Assembly: GCA_026225945.1 (NCBI GenBank)
Contig: JAMJFZ010000181.1
Span: 3,596,001-3,660,000 of the forward strand
Length of the DNA: 64,000 nucleotides
Source of the DNA: Cricetomys ansorgei
Taxonomy: Eukaryota; Chordata; Mammalia; Rodentia; Nesomyidae
Reading direction: 5' to 3'
In this document: positions 1 through 11,040 of the stretch, piece after piece
Position numbering within the stretch: the first letter of the stretch is position 1
Layout: every line of letters begins with the position of its first letter
The notes under the pieces: model-generated
Seen by the model: the letters and a program-made list of their open reading frames with translations, nothing else
Databases searched by the model: none
Told to the model about the DNA's origin: nothing
Position numbers and translations under genes: made by a program

Positions 1-160
1 TAGAGCCACTCATGGGATTACCAAACAAATAAATCAAGAGAGAGATAGCAAGATAATTTTCCAATTAGGCCAATTTTTAATCAGTACCACCATAGAAGGT
101 TTTTTTTCTTTCCTGTTTTTATCTTCATAAAATGCTAATCTAAATATAATGAGAGCAGTA
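1..160. other. Unique AT-rich sequence, no gene seen
   Basis: AT-rich DNA at the window edge with a short T-run near 100-110. I see no open frame, splice-flanked exon or recognisable repeat. Confidence 0.6.
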
Positions 161-212
161 TTTTATCTATATATATATTTATTTATTTATTTGTTTGTTT
201 GTTTATTTATAT
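161..212. repeat. AT-rich (TTTA)n/(TTTG)n simple repeat
   Basis: Short TA dinucleotide runs followed by TTTA units, then TTTG units, then TTTA again. The mixed units show that point mutations have broken an original tetranucleotide tract. No SINE body was recognised beside it. Confidence 0.85.
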
Positions 213-2135
213 TCTGTTTCATTGTCCAGCCTCATACAAGGCAAGAAAGTTCGACATGACTGGCATTTGTTTATCTGCTCTTTGTTTCCACTTCTTTCAG
301 TCCTTTTTGGCTAGGGAACCACTCTCTCCCATTCTGCTCATTGGGTCACTTACTCTATTTTGATGAATTTTATGTTGCTGACTCCAGACTCATCAATGAT
401 GTTAAAGTAAGATCTTTGAAGTTTTTGTAATTTTCCTTTTTGGCTGTTTGAAATGAGTGACATTTTGTGGTCTAAATAAAAACACTGTACACAGGTGAAT
501 GTGTACACAGGGATTCTATTCCTGCAGTACAGATGACTGGCACCTGAAGTCCTGGTCAGACACTAGCTGTAACCAGGAAGGTAAGGAACATGGTCCTTGC
601 AACTTTAGCCACAGCAGCACTGAGGCACAGAAAAGAGCCACCAAGTCAGGGGAGAGTCTAAGAGCATGGGCAGTGGTGGATGTCACATGACTCATACAGC
701 TGAGTTTCAGCTTCATAAGAATACAACACAATTCAGGAACTTTAAGAAATGTAGGAGGCTGAGGAGGAAAAGAGCAAATAAAGGTGGCAGTTAATACAGG
801 AAATAATGCTCTACTATGGACATGACAAACTCTATTTGGAATATGCCTCTGAAAGCTGAGGAATAACTGGGATTATACACTCAAAAATTGGAATGCTTTA
901 GGTATCGTTTAACATGCACATGAGCATGTGAGTGCACATACATCCACACATACACCCCCACACACACATATATATGCACATACATACACACACAACTGCA
1001 GGTATGGGCCTATACATAGTCACATATCTTTGAGTAGGAATAAGATTTTCTGAGTATTGTTGATATTGTTGGTATGAAGAGCCATGATAGACTTTACTTT
1101 AGGGTTTAGAGTATCCTTTAGAACTATAAAATTGCATTATCTAAAACCTCACTAGTTAGGAGAACTCATTACAAGGAACTCCAGAATGTTATAAGCAAAT
1201 CTATGGACCAAGATTAATATTCAGCTACTGTAGCAGTACATGCCAATTGTTAAATTATGTTACTTATTTTGGACCAGTGTTATTTAACGAGTTCCCTGAA
1301 TCTCACATTTTTCCTACCTCTTATCACATCATTTCTGCATATAGCTACAATCCATCAATTTAAAAAAGCTTAGTTTTGAGCATTAGCAGGGGCCTCAATT
1401 TTTAACATATTGTTTTAAATCAGCTATGTTTTCATGGGCCAAGGCCAGGAAGTTCAGCTTTCCTAAAAATCCTAATTACATAACCATTTCATGTTCTGCA
1501 AACATTTCCGTTTTCATGTGCCCATTAATTGACCTTAATCATTATGTATCCCATGATTATATACTATTAAAAAGCCTTTCAGTAATGGAACGTTTAAAGT
1601 AAGTAGCTAGGTAGTCTTGTTTGGGGGATGCATAAGGCCTTTGCTTCATAGAGGATGAGTATAGTAAAAAGACTGGCTTAAAACTTAATCTTGGTGTGAT
1701 GTAATTCCAAATATTAATTGTAAAGAAGGCCATAAGTATGCCAGAGAGAGCTGCCTTTGGTTGCTGAATATTGGATAGCCATAATCAAAAGATATGGGAA
1801 GATAGGAGATACAAACAAGTTTTCAAAAAAATAGTGATCAATGGCAGAGTGTATATACACTGTATATGTATATCATTTCCAATCTTTTAGCTCCAAGTCT
1901 TTCAACTACAGATAAACATGAGGATTACAGGTAGACAAATCGTGGTATGACTGAACAGATGTGTGTCTATTCTTCCAGTGACCTGGCTTATACAGTTTAA
2001 TTATGTTAGGTCTTACTAAACTGTTTTGGAGATTCTACTGGAAGCTAATAGAAGCTGAGAAATGGTATGGCCTCAACTAAAACTTGTTTGGATCAATAAT
2101 TCTGAAGAGCAACCTGTAGCTGTCAACAAGCCTAA
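213..2135. other. Unique non-coding stretch, no gene seen
   Basis: No recognisable interspersed repeat or gene. Two small overlapping open frames on opposite strands near 500-730 (63 and 71 residues) lack low-complexity bias but have no recognisable homology and are within chance expectation. A CA-rich imperfect tract lies at about 930-1005. The rest is ordinary AT-rich sequence. Confidence 0.6.
905..1005. repeat. Imperfect CA/TA-rich simple repeat
   Basis: Alternating purine-pyrimidine sequence of interrupted CA, TA and TG units, including runs of ACACACA and ATATATG. It is too degraded to be a clean microsatellite but clearly of simple-repeat origin. Confidence 0.7.
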
Positions 2136-2700
2136 AACCTCAAGGGAAACGATTTGCAGCTGTAGGCCACTGGGATTGCAGCTGCATTGCTATGCAGTGT
2201 GCTGCTGGTTTAGACATTTGAGGACTGCTGCGGTATAAGCTCGACTCTTTTGTCGTCTGACATGTAATGGGTTCAGATAGGACTCGGGCTGATTTTAGAG
2301 CATTTCCCTCTTTCCCGAGATCCAAATTGAAACTGAGGGAAGTGGGTTTCATCCTCTCCACCTCAGTACTCTAAAACCATGATGCGCAATTTAAAACTGT
2401 AAAGTTGTTGTGAACATCTCAGAGATCAAATATGTCTAAGGCAGATTCACACCACGGGGTGCTAGCACATGAGCCGGACTCTTAGATCGCGGTTCCTTTT
2501 CTTAGATTTGTCTGCTCAGGGAAAACGACAGCAATTGCCATGTCTTCTGAAAACCCAAGCTCAGCATTTGAGAGCATTTAGTATTTAGCCAAGTGGAAGA
2601 GCAGCACACTCATTTTAAGTAAGATATTTAAGGAAGTAAAAAGTGCCATATGTCATCAGCTGGCGACATTTAACTTGCAAATCACATGTTAGGGAAAGAG
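2136..2700. other. CpG-enriched unique block, candidate conserved non-coding element
   Basis: This block holds more CpG dinucleotides than its surroundings, for example around 2232-2262, 2285, 2384, 2455 and 2474-2490. It lacks any repeat I recognise. The small minus-strand frame here (73 residues, 2140-2361) has no recognisable domain. Retained CpG in otherwise CpG-depleted DNA could reflect selection or low methylation, which makes a regulatory role possible but unproven. Confidence 0.35.
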
Positions 2701-3215
2701 CTGGCTAGAAGCAGATGGCTTAACTCTTGGAGGCTACAGATCCCAAAACTATCCTTTCCCATTTTGTGTTAAAAATCTAATCAAAAGCTTTTCCCATCAC
2801 CATCAAATTAATTATAAACAAGTCTTTTATCTCATAGGAAACTGATCTGTGTTTAAGCAGCCCATTGGCCTCAACTCCCTCTGTTTTCAAGTATTCAAGA
2901 AAGCCTTTTCACAGACAATTTATTCAAGCTAAACATTCCTAACTTTTAACGTTAAGTCTCATGAGATTCTACTTAGGTCAAATATAAGCTATTTATTTAC
3001 CATTTAGGTCATCAAGTGCACTAAATAACATAGCAACATAAAATTACCTACTAATTTGATTTCAATACTTGAGCTAATTTGGTGAAATTTGTGAAAGACG
3101 ACTTTCTCCAACTAACTAATTGCCATTGCAGACAGGATCTTATAATGCTTAATTTTAAAGTCTTCTATCTTATGGTTAGTTATTAATTAATTATCACCAG
3201 AGTAAACAGAAGGCC
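2701..3215. other. Unique AT-rich stretch, no gene seen
   Basis: AT-rich sequence with several TAATTA-like cores near 2809 and 3181-3195. No repeat or coding signal recognised. It may be part of the same conserved non-coding neighbourhood as the block before it. Confidence 0.45.
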
Positions 3216-3965
3216 TCATCTACATCCTTCTCCTTTGTCTTCTCTATGGAGTAAACACTTGAGATTCTGCAGGAAGGGAGTTGTCAAGCGCAGAGGTGAA
3301 GAAAACAGCACTCTGTGCCCATGCATGAGGGACAGAAAGCATCTGGCATCCCTTTTGCACACAACATGTTCTACTAGGCATCTGAGCGACCTGTGGTGAC
3401 TGAGAGACAAGCAAGGATGGAAGAAGGGCGGTGAGGAAGGAGAGTTTTCCTTATGTGAAAACACAGCAGAAAGTTGAAACACTGGGGAGAACAAAATTAA
3501 GGAGAAATCTCCCGAAACATAATGTCCCACATGAAGCTCAAGACAGCAACAGAGGAATGACAGAGGGCACCCATAGCAAACAAGAGGACATGTGAGATCA
3601 GCTATCTTTATCATATAAGCATAAATCTTCAGAATAAGGAAAACCGCATATTCCCCTAGCAAATGGACGAGTTGAAGTTGGACTAACATTGTTCTAGTCC
3701 TCACAAGAGATACATATTCCATTTTCAATACAGATACACAGAGAAGAAGAAAATCAAATATTAAAATGTCAACACTTTGCAAAATAAAAATAGTAAACAG
3801 AATTAGCCTCAGTTATGATCTGGATGCTGGAATTATCAGAAAAGTAACTTAAAGCAGCCCAAGTGTCTAAGAGAAGAGGAAAAATCAGGATGACATGACT
3901 GAACAGAGAATTTCCGCTGAATGTGTGAAAATGATTCAAATAAACATGGCAGAGATTAGATCATA
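3216..3965 (+). mobile_element. Possible ancient L1/HAL1 5'-region relic
   Basis: The plus strand is A-rich and has the texture of an old LINE 5' or ORF1-proximal region, with stretches such as ACATAATGTCCCACATGAAG, TCAAGACAGCAACAGAGG and GGAATTATCAGAAAAGTAAC. The 188-residue minus-strand open frame at 3216-3782 is the antisense of this purine-rich strand, which is poor in minus-strand stops; it has no recognisable domain and I do not call it a gene. The assignment is from general resemblance only. Confidence 0.42.
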
Positions 3966-3984
3966 CTCAAATCAGGTTCTTTGG

Positions 3985-4163
3985 TGTGGTAGGCAGATTG
4001 CCTATCCTCTGAGCTTCAGCCCCAGCACCAAACTCCTGATCTTCTCACGGGGATAACAAGCATGTGTGCCACTGCCCAGGTTTGGGAGGTGCAGAGGATC
4101 CAACCCTTTAGGTCCTGTGGTATACTATTCTGGCACTCTACCCACTGAGTCTCTCCACATTGT
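3985..4163 (-). mobile_element. B4/ID-type SINE
   Basis: Read on the plus strand, this shows the antisense layout of a rodent tRNA-derived SINE: GCATGTGTGCCACTGCCCAG, then a 'gaggtgcagaggatccaaccc' analogue, then CTCTACCCACTGAGTCTCTC, which is the reverse complement of the A-box promoter end. The element therefore lies on the minus strand. It is strongly diverged, implying an old insertion. Confidence 0.75.
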
Positions 4164-5250
4164 ATAGAATACTATCTTTATTACTGTGCTTTTCAGCTAA
4201 TTCCTATTTAGCTTTTTATCTCCCTCTCTGGCTTAATCAAATACAGCAGTTTGCAATCTAGCAGGACCTGACCTACTTTTGGAAGGCCTCCCTCCACTCT
4301 GGGATTTAGAAGTCTTGCTCCTTAGCTATGTTCATAACCACAATTTTGGTGTGTCTTTTGTCCCACCAGAGACAAAAGTCACTCTGTTTTGCTTCTCTGC
4401 TGCTTACCAGAAGCTATGGATCTCCTGAGCTAGACACAAAGGACACCGATAGGCTACTGTGTCACCTTTGCTGGGGAGATATGAACAAATGTCTGTTCAC
4501 TTCAGAGAAGTAACAGACTAAGAAGAGCATTCCACCCAAGGACAGACTAGACAAATAATTCTCCCAAATCTTTACTCGGTAACTAGTGGGTTCATTGAGG
4601 TGACTGTGAGGGTGAATGGCTACTTAACATGGATGAATCAAAGGCAATGACATCACAGGAAAGCCTACCTCCTCATCGATAATGATTCACGGAAGCTGAA
4701 TCCTAGGTGTTGGAAGCTGAATCCTCGGTGTTCATTGCCCAATATTACTCCTCTGGAGAGTGTTTGCTCCCTAGCAACTGTTCACAGCTTTCAGAAACAT
4801 GGGGAAGACCCTTGTGAATCTTGTAGCTTTCTGAGCTTTTCCAGTGTCCCCAGTCTCATTAGCTTTCTAGGTCTTGTGAGCCTTCCTCTGCTAGAGAATG
4901 CTTTCATTTGGAAAAAATAGCCTTAGTGCCTGTTTCTGAGACCACAACACCCAGAGAAACAGCATACCTTCACACATAAAGAGCGTGCAGAACTTACTAC
5001 TTGACTCCATGACTATTCCTTTTCCAGGAATTGCTCCAAGAGAGCAAATGAGATTTGTCTATCAGTTCTCTGTACTGCCAATGTCCCTGTAATCTGGATG
5101 TAGCCACCCTTAAGTCAAAGAATACTTTGTTTATTCTGGACTTCTGATTTTTCTAGTTGTTCTTTGAGAGTTTTATTGGTTCCTGTAAGTCTGTTTTTAG
5201 CTGCATGCACAATGCTACTCCAACTTGCCACATGTAGAAAACTACACGAC
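4164..5250. other. Unique non-coding stretch, no gene seen
   Basis: No repeat family recognised apart from the 21-bp tandem duplication at 4691-4732. Two plus-strand frames of 61 residues (4328-4513 and 4735-4920) have no recognisable product, and no splice-compatible context was seen. Confidence 0.55.
4691..4732. repeat. 21-bp direct tandem duplication
   Basis: The 21-bp unit GGAAGCTGAATCCTAGGTGT plus T (4691-4711) is followed at once by a second copy (4712-4732) with one substitution (A to C at the fifteenth base). This is a simple local tandem duplication. Confidence 0.95.
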
Positions 5251-5395
5251 ACCTTTTCTTCTTGTTTTATTTGTATCTCCTTTAAGAATGTAAGCTGAGT
5301 GAAATCATAATTTTGTATGGTTCTCTAAGAAACACCCAATGCCTTGAGAAGCACATGGCAACTGGTAGGGACTAATGATGTTAAGTAAACAGCTC
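5250..5395 (+). mobile_element. L2-type LINE 3' end
   Basis: The block with TTTGTATCTCC followed by AAGAATGTAAGCTGAGTGAA and, further on, GAAGCACATGGCAACTGGTA tracks the mammalian L2 3' end (the 'aatgtaagctccatgagg ... cctggcacatagtagg' pattern). It is well diverged, as expected for an element predating placental radiation. Confidence 0.6.
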
Positions 5396-6650
5396 AATTC
5401 AGATAACTGAAAACAATAAAAGCACAATTTAAAGATTTTGTTTTCTCTTCAGAAGCCTACTGACATCTCTTATAATTTCCATGTCAACCCACATATCTGT
5501 TGGTAAATATTTCTCAGTAAAAGCTTTTCCAAGTTTCAGTAGATAGGTTTGTTTTTAAGTACAGGCATGTCTTCAGCTCTAGGTAGAAGGAGATGCATGG
5601 TTGCTCTTCGTGTTTCAAAATAGTTACTATTTTTTAGAGTGAAAAAAAGATATAGACTATTTGTACATGCATGCTTTTTTCTTCCTCTTCTTTTACAGTA
5701 CTGTTATGATTGCACATTTTTCCTGTGACCAAAAAGAGTATTCATTTTACACGTAGCTACAAAAACACCTTCTATAGGAAGTCTCCTGTGATTTTTTTTT
5801 CCCATGGTGACTTAGTTTTACTCTGTTTATATTGCTCTGGGTAAGTTCTTCTGCCACTTTTGACATTGCCTTTAGTTGCTTATTTGTATGTCTGGGTTCC
5901 TACCTGACTATTGAGCTCTTCCTATAAATAACTCTGAATCCTTCATATTTAGCATATGAGCAGGCACATAGAGGCACCTCAGATAATAGTGTTTGGATGC
6001 TATATTAAGCCTAGAATTACCCACCTTAGAAGGGTGTGTATTTAAGAAAGACACCAACACTACACTCTGTAATTTTGGAATTTTACTTAGCATTTTTCTG
6101 TGCATACAAGCTATTAGAACAACAGATAGGCCCACCCAGAACCACTGGAATCTATTCTGTTCATTCTGAGACTTACACACATGAAATCCTTTTATATCAC
6201 AGACTTCCTTGGAATCAGCCTTAGCTTTCAGAGATGTCATTAACAGGTCAACATCTACCTTTTCCTGAACCTTCTCTGGCTGTGCTTATGTTCCATGTAT
6301 CTGTATTCTGGCTTTAGCTCTGGAGTTATGAGGGAAATAGGTAATAGACAGTCTAAGAGCAAAGTGTTTGAAAATCTACCATTGCCCCAAATGTGATATG
6401 AAACTTGAATTTACTACCATTCCTACCTCCTTCTCTTTCTTGATAGAACATTATTTGGAGGGGTTGACCATCCTCTCAAAGGAAGAGGTAAAAGAGGCCA
6501 GAAACTCCAGATGTTTGGTCTTCATAATAATCTGATCTGGAGTAAGAGATCTACTCTTCAGATTCTCTTCAGATTACAAATTTGTAAAATTGAAGTTTTT
6601 AAATGATGCCTATCTTGTGTGATTGTGTTGACTATTATATTGTGTATTTG
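5396..6650. other. Unique non-coding stretch, no gene seen
   Basis: AT-rich sequence. The 110-residue minus-strand frame at 5908-6240 overlaps a plus-strand frame at 6036-6224. Neither has a recognisable domain or signal, and I treat both as chance frames. Confidence 0.55.
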
Positions 6651-7009
6651 TGGTGGTTAGTTTTTTGTCAACATGATACGTGTTAGGGTCATATGGGAAG
6701 AGAGAACATCAATTGAGAAAATGCTTCACTGGGGAGGGCACAGCCTATTGTGAGTGGTGCCATCCCTGGGCAGGTTGTTCTGGGTTTGATAAGAAAGCAG
6801 ACTGAGCAAGCCATGGGGAACAGTCAGTAAACATCACTCCTCCATGGTCTCTAGTTTTAGTTCCTACCTCTGGGTTCCTGCTTTAGTTTTTGTCCTGACT
6901 TCATTCAGTGATGGACTGTGTTGTATGTATAGTGTGAAATAAGCCCTTTCCTCTCCACGCTGCTTTTGGTCATGGTATCTACCACAGTGAGGGAAAAGTA
7001 ACTAAGATA
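6651..7009 (+). mobile_element. Solo LTR, ERVL type (MT2/MLT2-like)
   Basis: It begins TGGTGGTTAGTTTTTTGTCA and ends in a CTAAGATA-type terminus. Internal landmarks are TCAATTGAGAAAATGCTTCA, GTGGTGCCATCCCTGGGCAG, AAGAAAGCAGACTGAGCAAG, an AATAAGCCCTTTCCTCTCC poly(A)-signal region, and GCTTTTGGTCATGGTATCTA. The order matches a rodent ERVL-class LTR common elsewhere in this window (23.8, 32.2, 35.1 and 56.6 kb). No internal retroviral genes accompany it. Confidence 0.85.
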
Positions 7010-8403
7010 ATTCTGCACACAAATCACAAAGTGTCAAATAACAAATGTGTAACAAATAACAGCTACTACTATTACTTTTAACACTATTACAGATCATGTA
7101 ATAGCATTCCTCGCTGCTAATATTTCTGCAAGGTGGAAAGAATTAATATTGTACTATCCTGGATAGAGATCTATGATGGACTAGGGTGAAATCCTTCTTA
7201 CTTTCTATGTTTACTCTTGGCATCAAATGAGAGAGGAGTAGTTGTTTATTAGAAGCATTTAATTCCTAATGTGTGCAGTTTGACTTCTTCCCACTTTTAA
7301 GATCAGTTTTGCCCACAGAGCACATGATTTTCTCATTCTGATTTTCAACCTTCTTCTATGAATAAGACTTGCAGTAGTCTAGCCATGCCAAAATCTAATT
7401 TAGGATGAGATGTAAACAATGAGCTGCAATAAGCTTTATGAGTATTGTGGTAATTTTTCCTCCAGTGTTTTGTTCTCATCTAGGTTTTGAAGTTAAATGA
7501 CAAAGCCAAAAAAGGCTCATTATTTGCTGTCTAACTCCTCCAATTTTTTGTATTATAAATCGCTAGTGTGTTCTTCAGCCCTATTAACTTCAGTTATCAC
7601 CAGGGAATTCCTCTACAGTTTAGGCTCAGTTATTTTTCTGCATATGCTGCTGCCCCCTTGTCAAGAAAGTGGCCATTGTCCCTGCTTGACAACTTCCACA
7701 AATGCTTTTGGCTCTGTTCCCATCACAGCTGCCAGGTAGATGTAAAATATCGTGTTGCCCAAGATAAACTCTCAGGGTTTGCTACTGCTGCTTCCACTGT
7801 TGCCATGACAGCCATAGATGACCAGCAACAGGGAGACACATGCCCTGCTTAAGAAGTGGTATCTTTCAGTTCTATGACTGCAGCTGGAACTGGTGAGTTC
7901 TGATCTGCAACAGGTGGGAGACACCTCTGCAAATATTCAGGATGTGCAATGTCTCATTTCCCACATCGCAGGAATGCCCATTTCCATCCCCATGTAGATT
8001 CTCTCCCCTCCCTCACCCCCAACTGCTGGACTCCCTTCTTGAGAGCACTGCCTTCATCTCTAGGCTGAACCAACAGCTGTTGAAATAAATGCTTTGGTCA
8101 AGGATGGTGAAACTGAGAGAAAAAACATATTGTTCACCATGCAGGAATTCACTGGCATATGTTCTGTGCAAACAGCTGGTCCATTTTCAGTTTTGAACTT
8201 GGCAGACCTTAGATTAAATGTGCTTTGCCAAAAGCTATGGCTGATTTGCTTTGTTTTTTTCTTCACTATCAATCTGAAAAGAAGAAAAGGTTAAGTGGAA
8301 AGCTAAATAAGTGTTACTGTAGAGTTGAACCTCTAGGAAACTTTTTATTCATCAGTATCAGGAATTTGGGGGACTTTCATAGCTAGTTCTACTTAAATAT
8401 TTA

Positions 8404-8405
<2 letters not shown>
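7010..8405. other. Unique stretch with a cluster of CAGCTG E-boxes
   Basis: No repeat or gene recognised. Four CAGCTG sites occur within about 450 bp (7726-7731, 7881-7886, 8074-8079, 8173-8178). Overlapping small frames near 7497-7852 and 8060-8294 have no recognisable products. An ATG-proximal GGTGAGTT near 7899 resembles a splice donor but has no paired acceptor I can defend. Confidence 0.45.

Positions 8406-8449
<44 letters not shown>
8406..8449. repeat. (GT)n microsatellite, about 22 units
   Basis: Uninterrupted GT run of 44 bp. It lies just before the 3' (A-tail) side of a minus-strand B1 and may have grown there. A run this long and pure is likely to vary in length between individuals. 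Confidence 0.98.
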
Positions 8450-8451
<2 letters not shown>

Positions 8452-8460
8452 CTAGCCACA

Positions 8461-8606
8461 AGAAAAGGTTTCTCTGTTGTAACTCTGGCTGTTCTGAAAC
8501 TCACTCTATGGACCAGGCTGGCCTTGAACTCACAGAAATCTGCCTGCCTCTGCCTCCCAAGTGCTGTGATTAAAGGTGCTTAAAGACATGCAACACCACT
8601 GTCCAA
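8461..8606 (-). mobile_element. B1 SINE
   Basis: The plus strand reads the antisense of B1: GGTTTCTCTGTTGTAACTCT, then GACCAGGCTGGCCTTGAACT, then CTGCCTCTGCCTCCCAAGTG and GTGATTAAAGGTGC. The order fixes the element on the minus strand. It is 7SL-derived; internal box B corresponds to the 'ggccttgaactc' region. Moderately diverged and nearly full length. Confidence 0.93.
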
Positions 8607-10990
8607 CTATCCATAAGTTTTAACAGTAGGAAATTATGAACTTAATGGTTTGTGATAGCTTACTAATCCCTGGTGAGATTTCTGCTTCGGTGACATGAAT
8701 CTACAGATGCTGTTTTATAACTCTGCTATGCTATTTACTTCCTTTCCTTGAATTTCACATAAATAACAAATGCCCTTTTTTAAATTGTACTGTTCTTTTT
8801 TATTTTAAATTGAGTAACTATATGTTTGGGACTAAAAGTACCCATTTTCTCTTGCAGTAGTTCATTATATTGAAACTTTACCTGATGTGTGTATAATTCT
8901 GGTGGTCTATTTCACTAGACTGCCTTTCTGTGCCAACCTCTCCCCTCCATGTCACTTTACATCTTACTATTGGTGAAATATAGGTCAAGACATATATCAA
9001 CTGTGTGCACCCTTCTGTTTTTGAATTCCTGTGGCTGCATAGTTTCCTATAGTATAAATTACCTACTTTATGTTGGTATCAAAGGAAGGCTTCAATCTAG
9101 CATGCAAACCTCCAGTCTTCCATCCTGAGACTCCTGTTATCATTTTCCCATACTTCTTCCTCATTAGTCCTGTACAGGAGACCTTTATTGTACTTAAATG
9201 TAATTTTTGGAGCATATTATACACTTTAATGTTTACGATAATTCCTTCAGTGTACTTGTATCAGATTTAACAACTAAAATTCTCCCTTCTCCCTTGCCAG
9301 CTAGTTATAAACTCACTACAGACAAAATGAAGTCTTTGAGCCAAATATACACCATTTATTATGTGTTTGATTTGCCACCTAATTAGGAGTTCACAGGAGA
9401 GATAATGCTGTATTTATGAAATCTCCAATGGTCAATGTGAGAGGAGGCAAAGGAAACAGATGTCAGTCTTCTTTCTGACTTCCGTACTATGGCCGTGTTC
9501 TTCATTCCCGGCTGTCATCATCATAGCTCTAGATTCTTGTGTATACTCTCAAGCTCCCTCTACTTAAAGCAAAAGAATAATTTCACTTATCTTCACTCAT
9601 AGTCATCTATACAGTGCATCCTATTTTCCTTATGTCATGGGCAAGGAAACAGAAACACAAATGCAGCATAAAGTCAATAGAGCTTGGTTCCAAACTGGAG
9701 TGTGTTTGCATCAGAATCAATGTTCGTCTCCAAGTGGAGACTGCTTTAGAATAAACTATGCTTGAATTTGATGAAAAGCATTTATTCATTGTCTATAATA
9801 TGGTAGTCCATTAATATGTCTATAATATGTATGAACATATTATCTATATCACCAGATTATTAAGAAAATTGTGGAGCTTGGATTTTTATAATTCCAAAGT
9901 AAATGGTCATTTTTCTAAATACAACTGTATTTACAGTTTAGATGCCAAAAGTAGTTTATGAAGATACCTTTTTAAAGGAGTAACCATTTCCCGCTTTACA
10001 AAAGCATCCATAACAAAGGTAGCTAGAGAAAAGATGAGTAATTCGAGGCTCTGAAAGGTTCTGCTGTGCACTGACATTTTCTTTTCTTTTCAGCCTGTAT
10101 TACCAAATGCCTGACTTAAGGGGAAAAGTCAGAATAAGATGGGAAGCATCAGAACTTTATTTCACTGACTCAAACCCCATTGTATTAAGCAGAGTGGAGT
10201 GAATAAATAACTTTGTATACTCAGCACCTCAATTATTAATCACATCCACAGGAACCTAGTCTGTCAAATGCACTGGATGCTGTAGCTGTGTCGTATACAT
10301 GTAGTTAGCTATCTGTTTTTTGCCTTTTAAACAGAACATCAGTAAAGCAACATCAATGGTAGCCACCAGTGTTTTAATAATGCACTGTGTATGTTTTAAT
10401 TATTTATATTAACTATATTTCTCATTCAGCAAGTCAAAACAAGTTATTGAAATTAAAATCATGACATTACGATAATTGTATCAGACAGATTGAAGTTGTT
10501 AGCACCTAATAATAGGGAGGTGTTTAGGTATTGTTATAAATTTTTGTTTTTCTTCTTGATTTAAAAAGCCACTTCCTTGTCCTTTTATTTTCTCTTGAAA
10601 GTGTGTTTTATAGCACTACTAGAGACTCATAGCTTTAAGACTATTTTGTTGTTCTTATATGCTAGATGCTATTTTTAGTCACATTACCTAACTTTGCAGG
10701 GAACTCAGATTCTGACTAGCAAATGAAGACTGATGCTTTTCTTTAATGTTCCCAGCGTAGACTTCACTGCCACATGTGGAGGAGCAAAAGACTGGGTTTT
10801 TGGCAAGTCTGATTTTGGTCTTGTGAATGAACATTCTCCTAGTGCCGTAGAGGCAACACGCTAGATTCACAAGAGTAGGCTTTGTGGAGAGATAAATTCA
10901 ATGAAGGAAGAATTCCTGACAAGACTCTACACAAGGCAGAGACATCCCAGCATCTGCTGTGACTTGAAACTCAAATGAAGCTCCTTTTTG
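8607..10990. other. Long unique AT-rich stretch, no gene seen
   Basis: No repeat family recognised with confidence. Small frames at 9070-9270, 9607-9789 and 10688-10870 have no recognisable products. The block at about 10200-10520 is AT-rich with TAATTA and TTAATTAT cores and could be a conserved non-coding element, but this is only an impression from the sequence. Confidence 0.5.
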
Positions 10991-10992
10991 AG

Positions 10993-11040
10993 TTTTCTTT
11001 TTTTTTTTGTTTTTGTTTTTTTGTTTTTTTTTTTTTTTGG
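10993..11040. repeat. T-rich tract with GT3-7 interruptions
   Basis: About 47 bp of almost pure T interrupted by single G and C bases. It is the antisense of an A-rich (AAAAAC)n-type tract. It produces the lysine-rich segment of the 96-residue minus-strand frame at 10927-11217, which I therefore do not call a gene. Confidence 0.9.
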
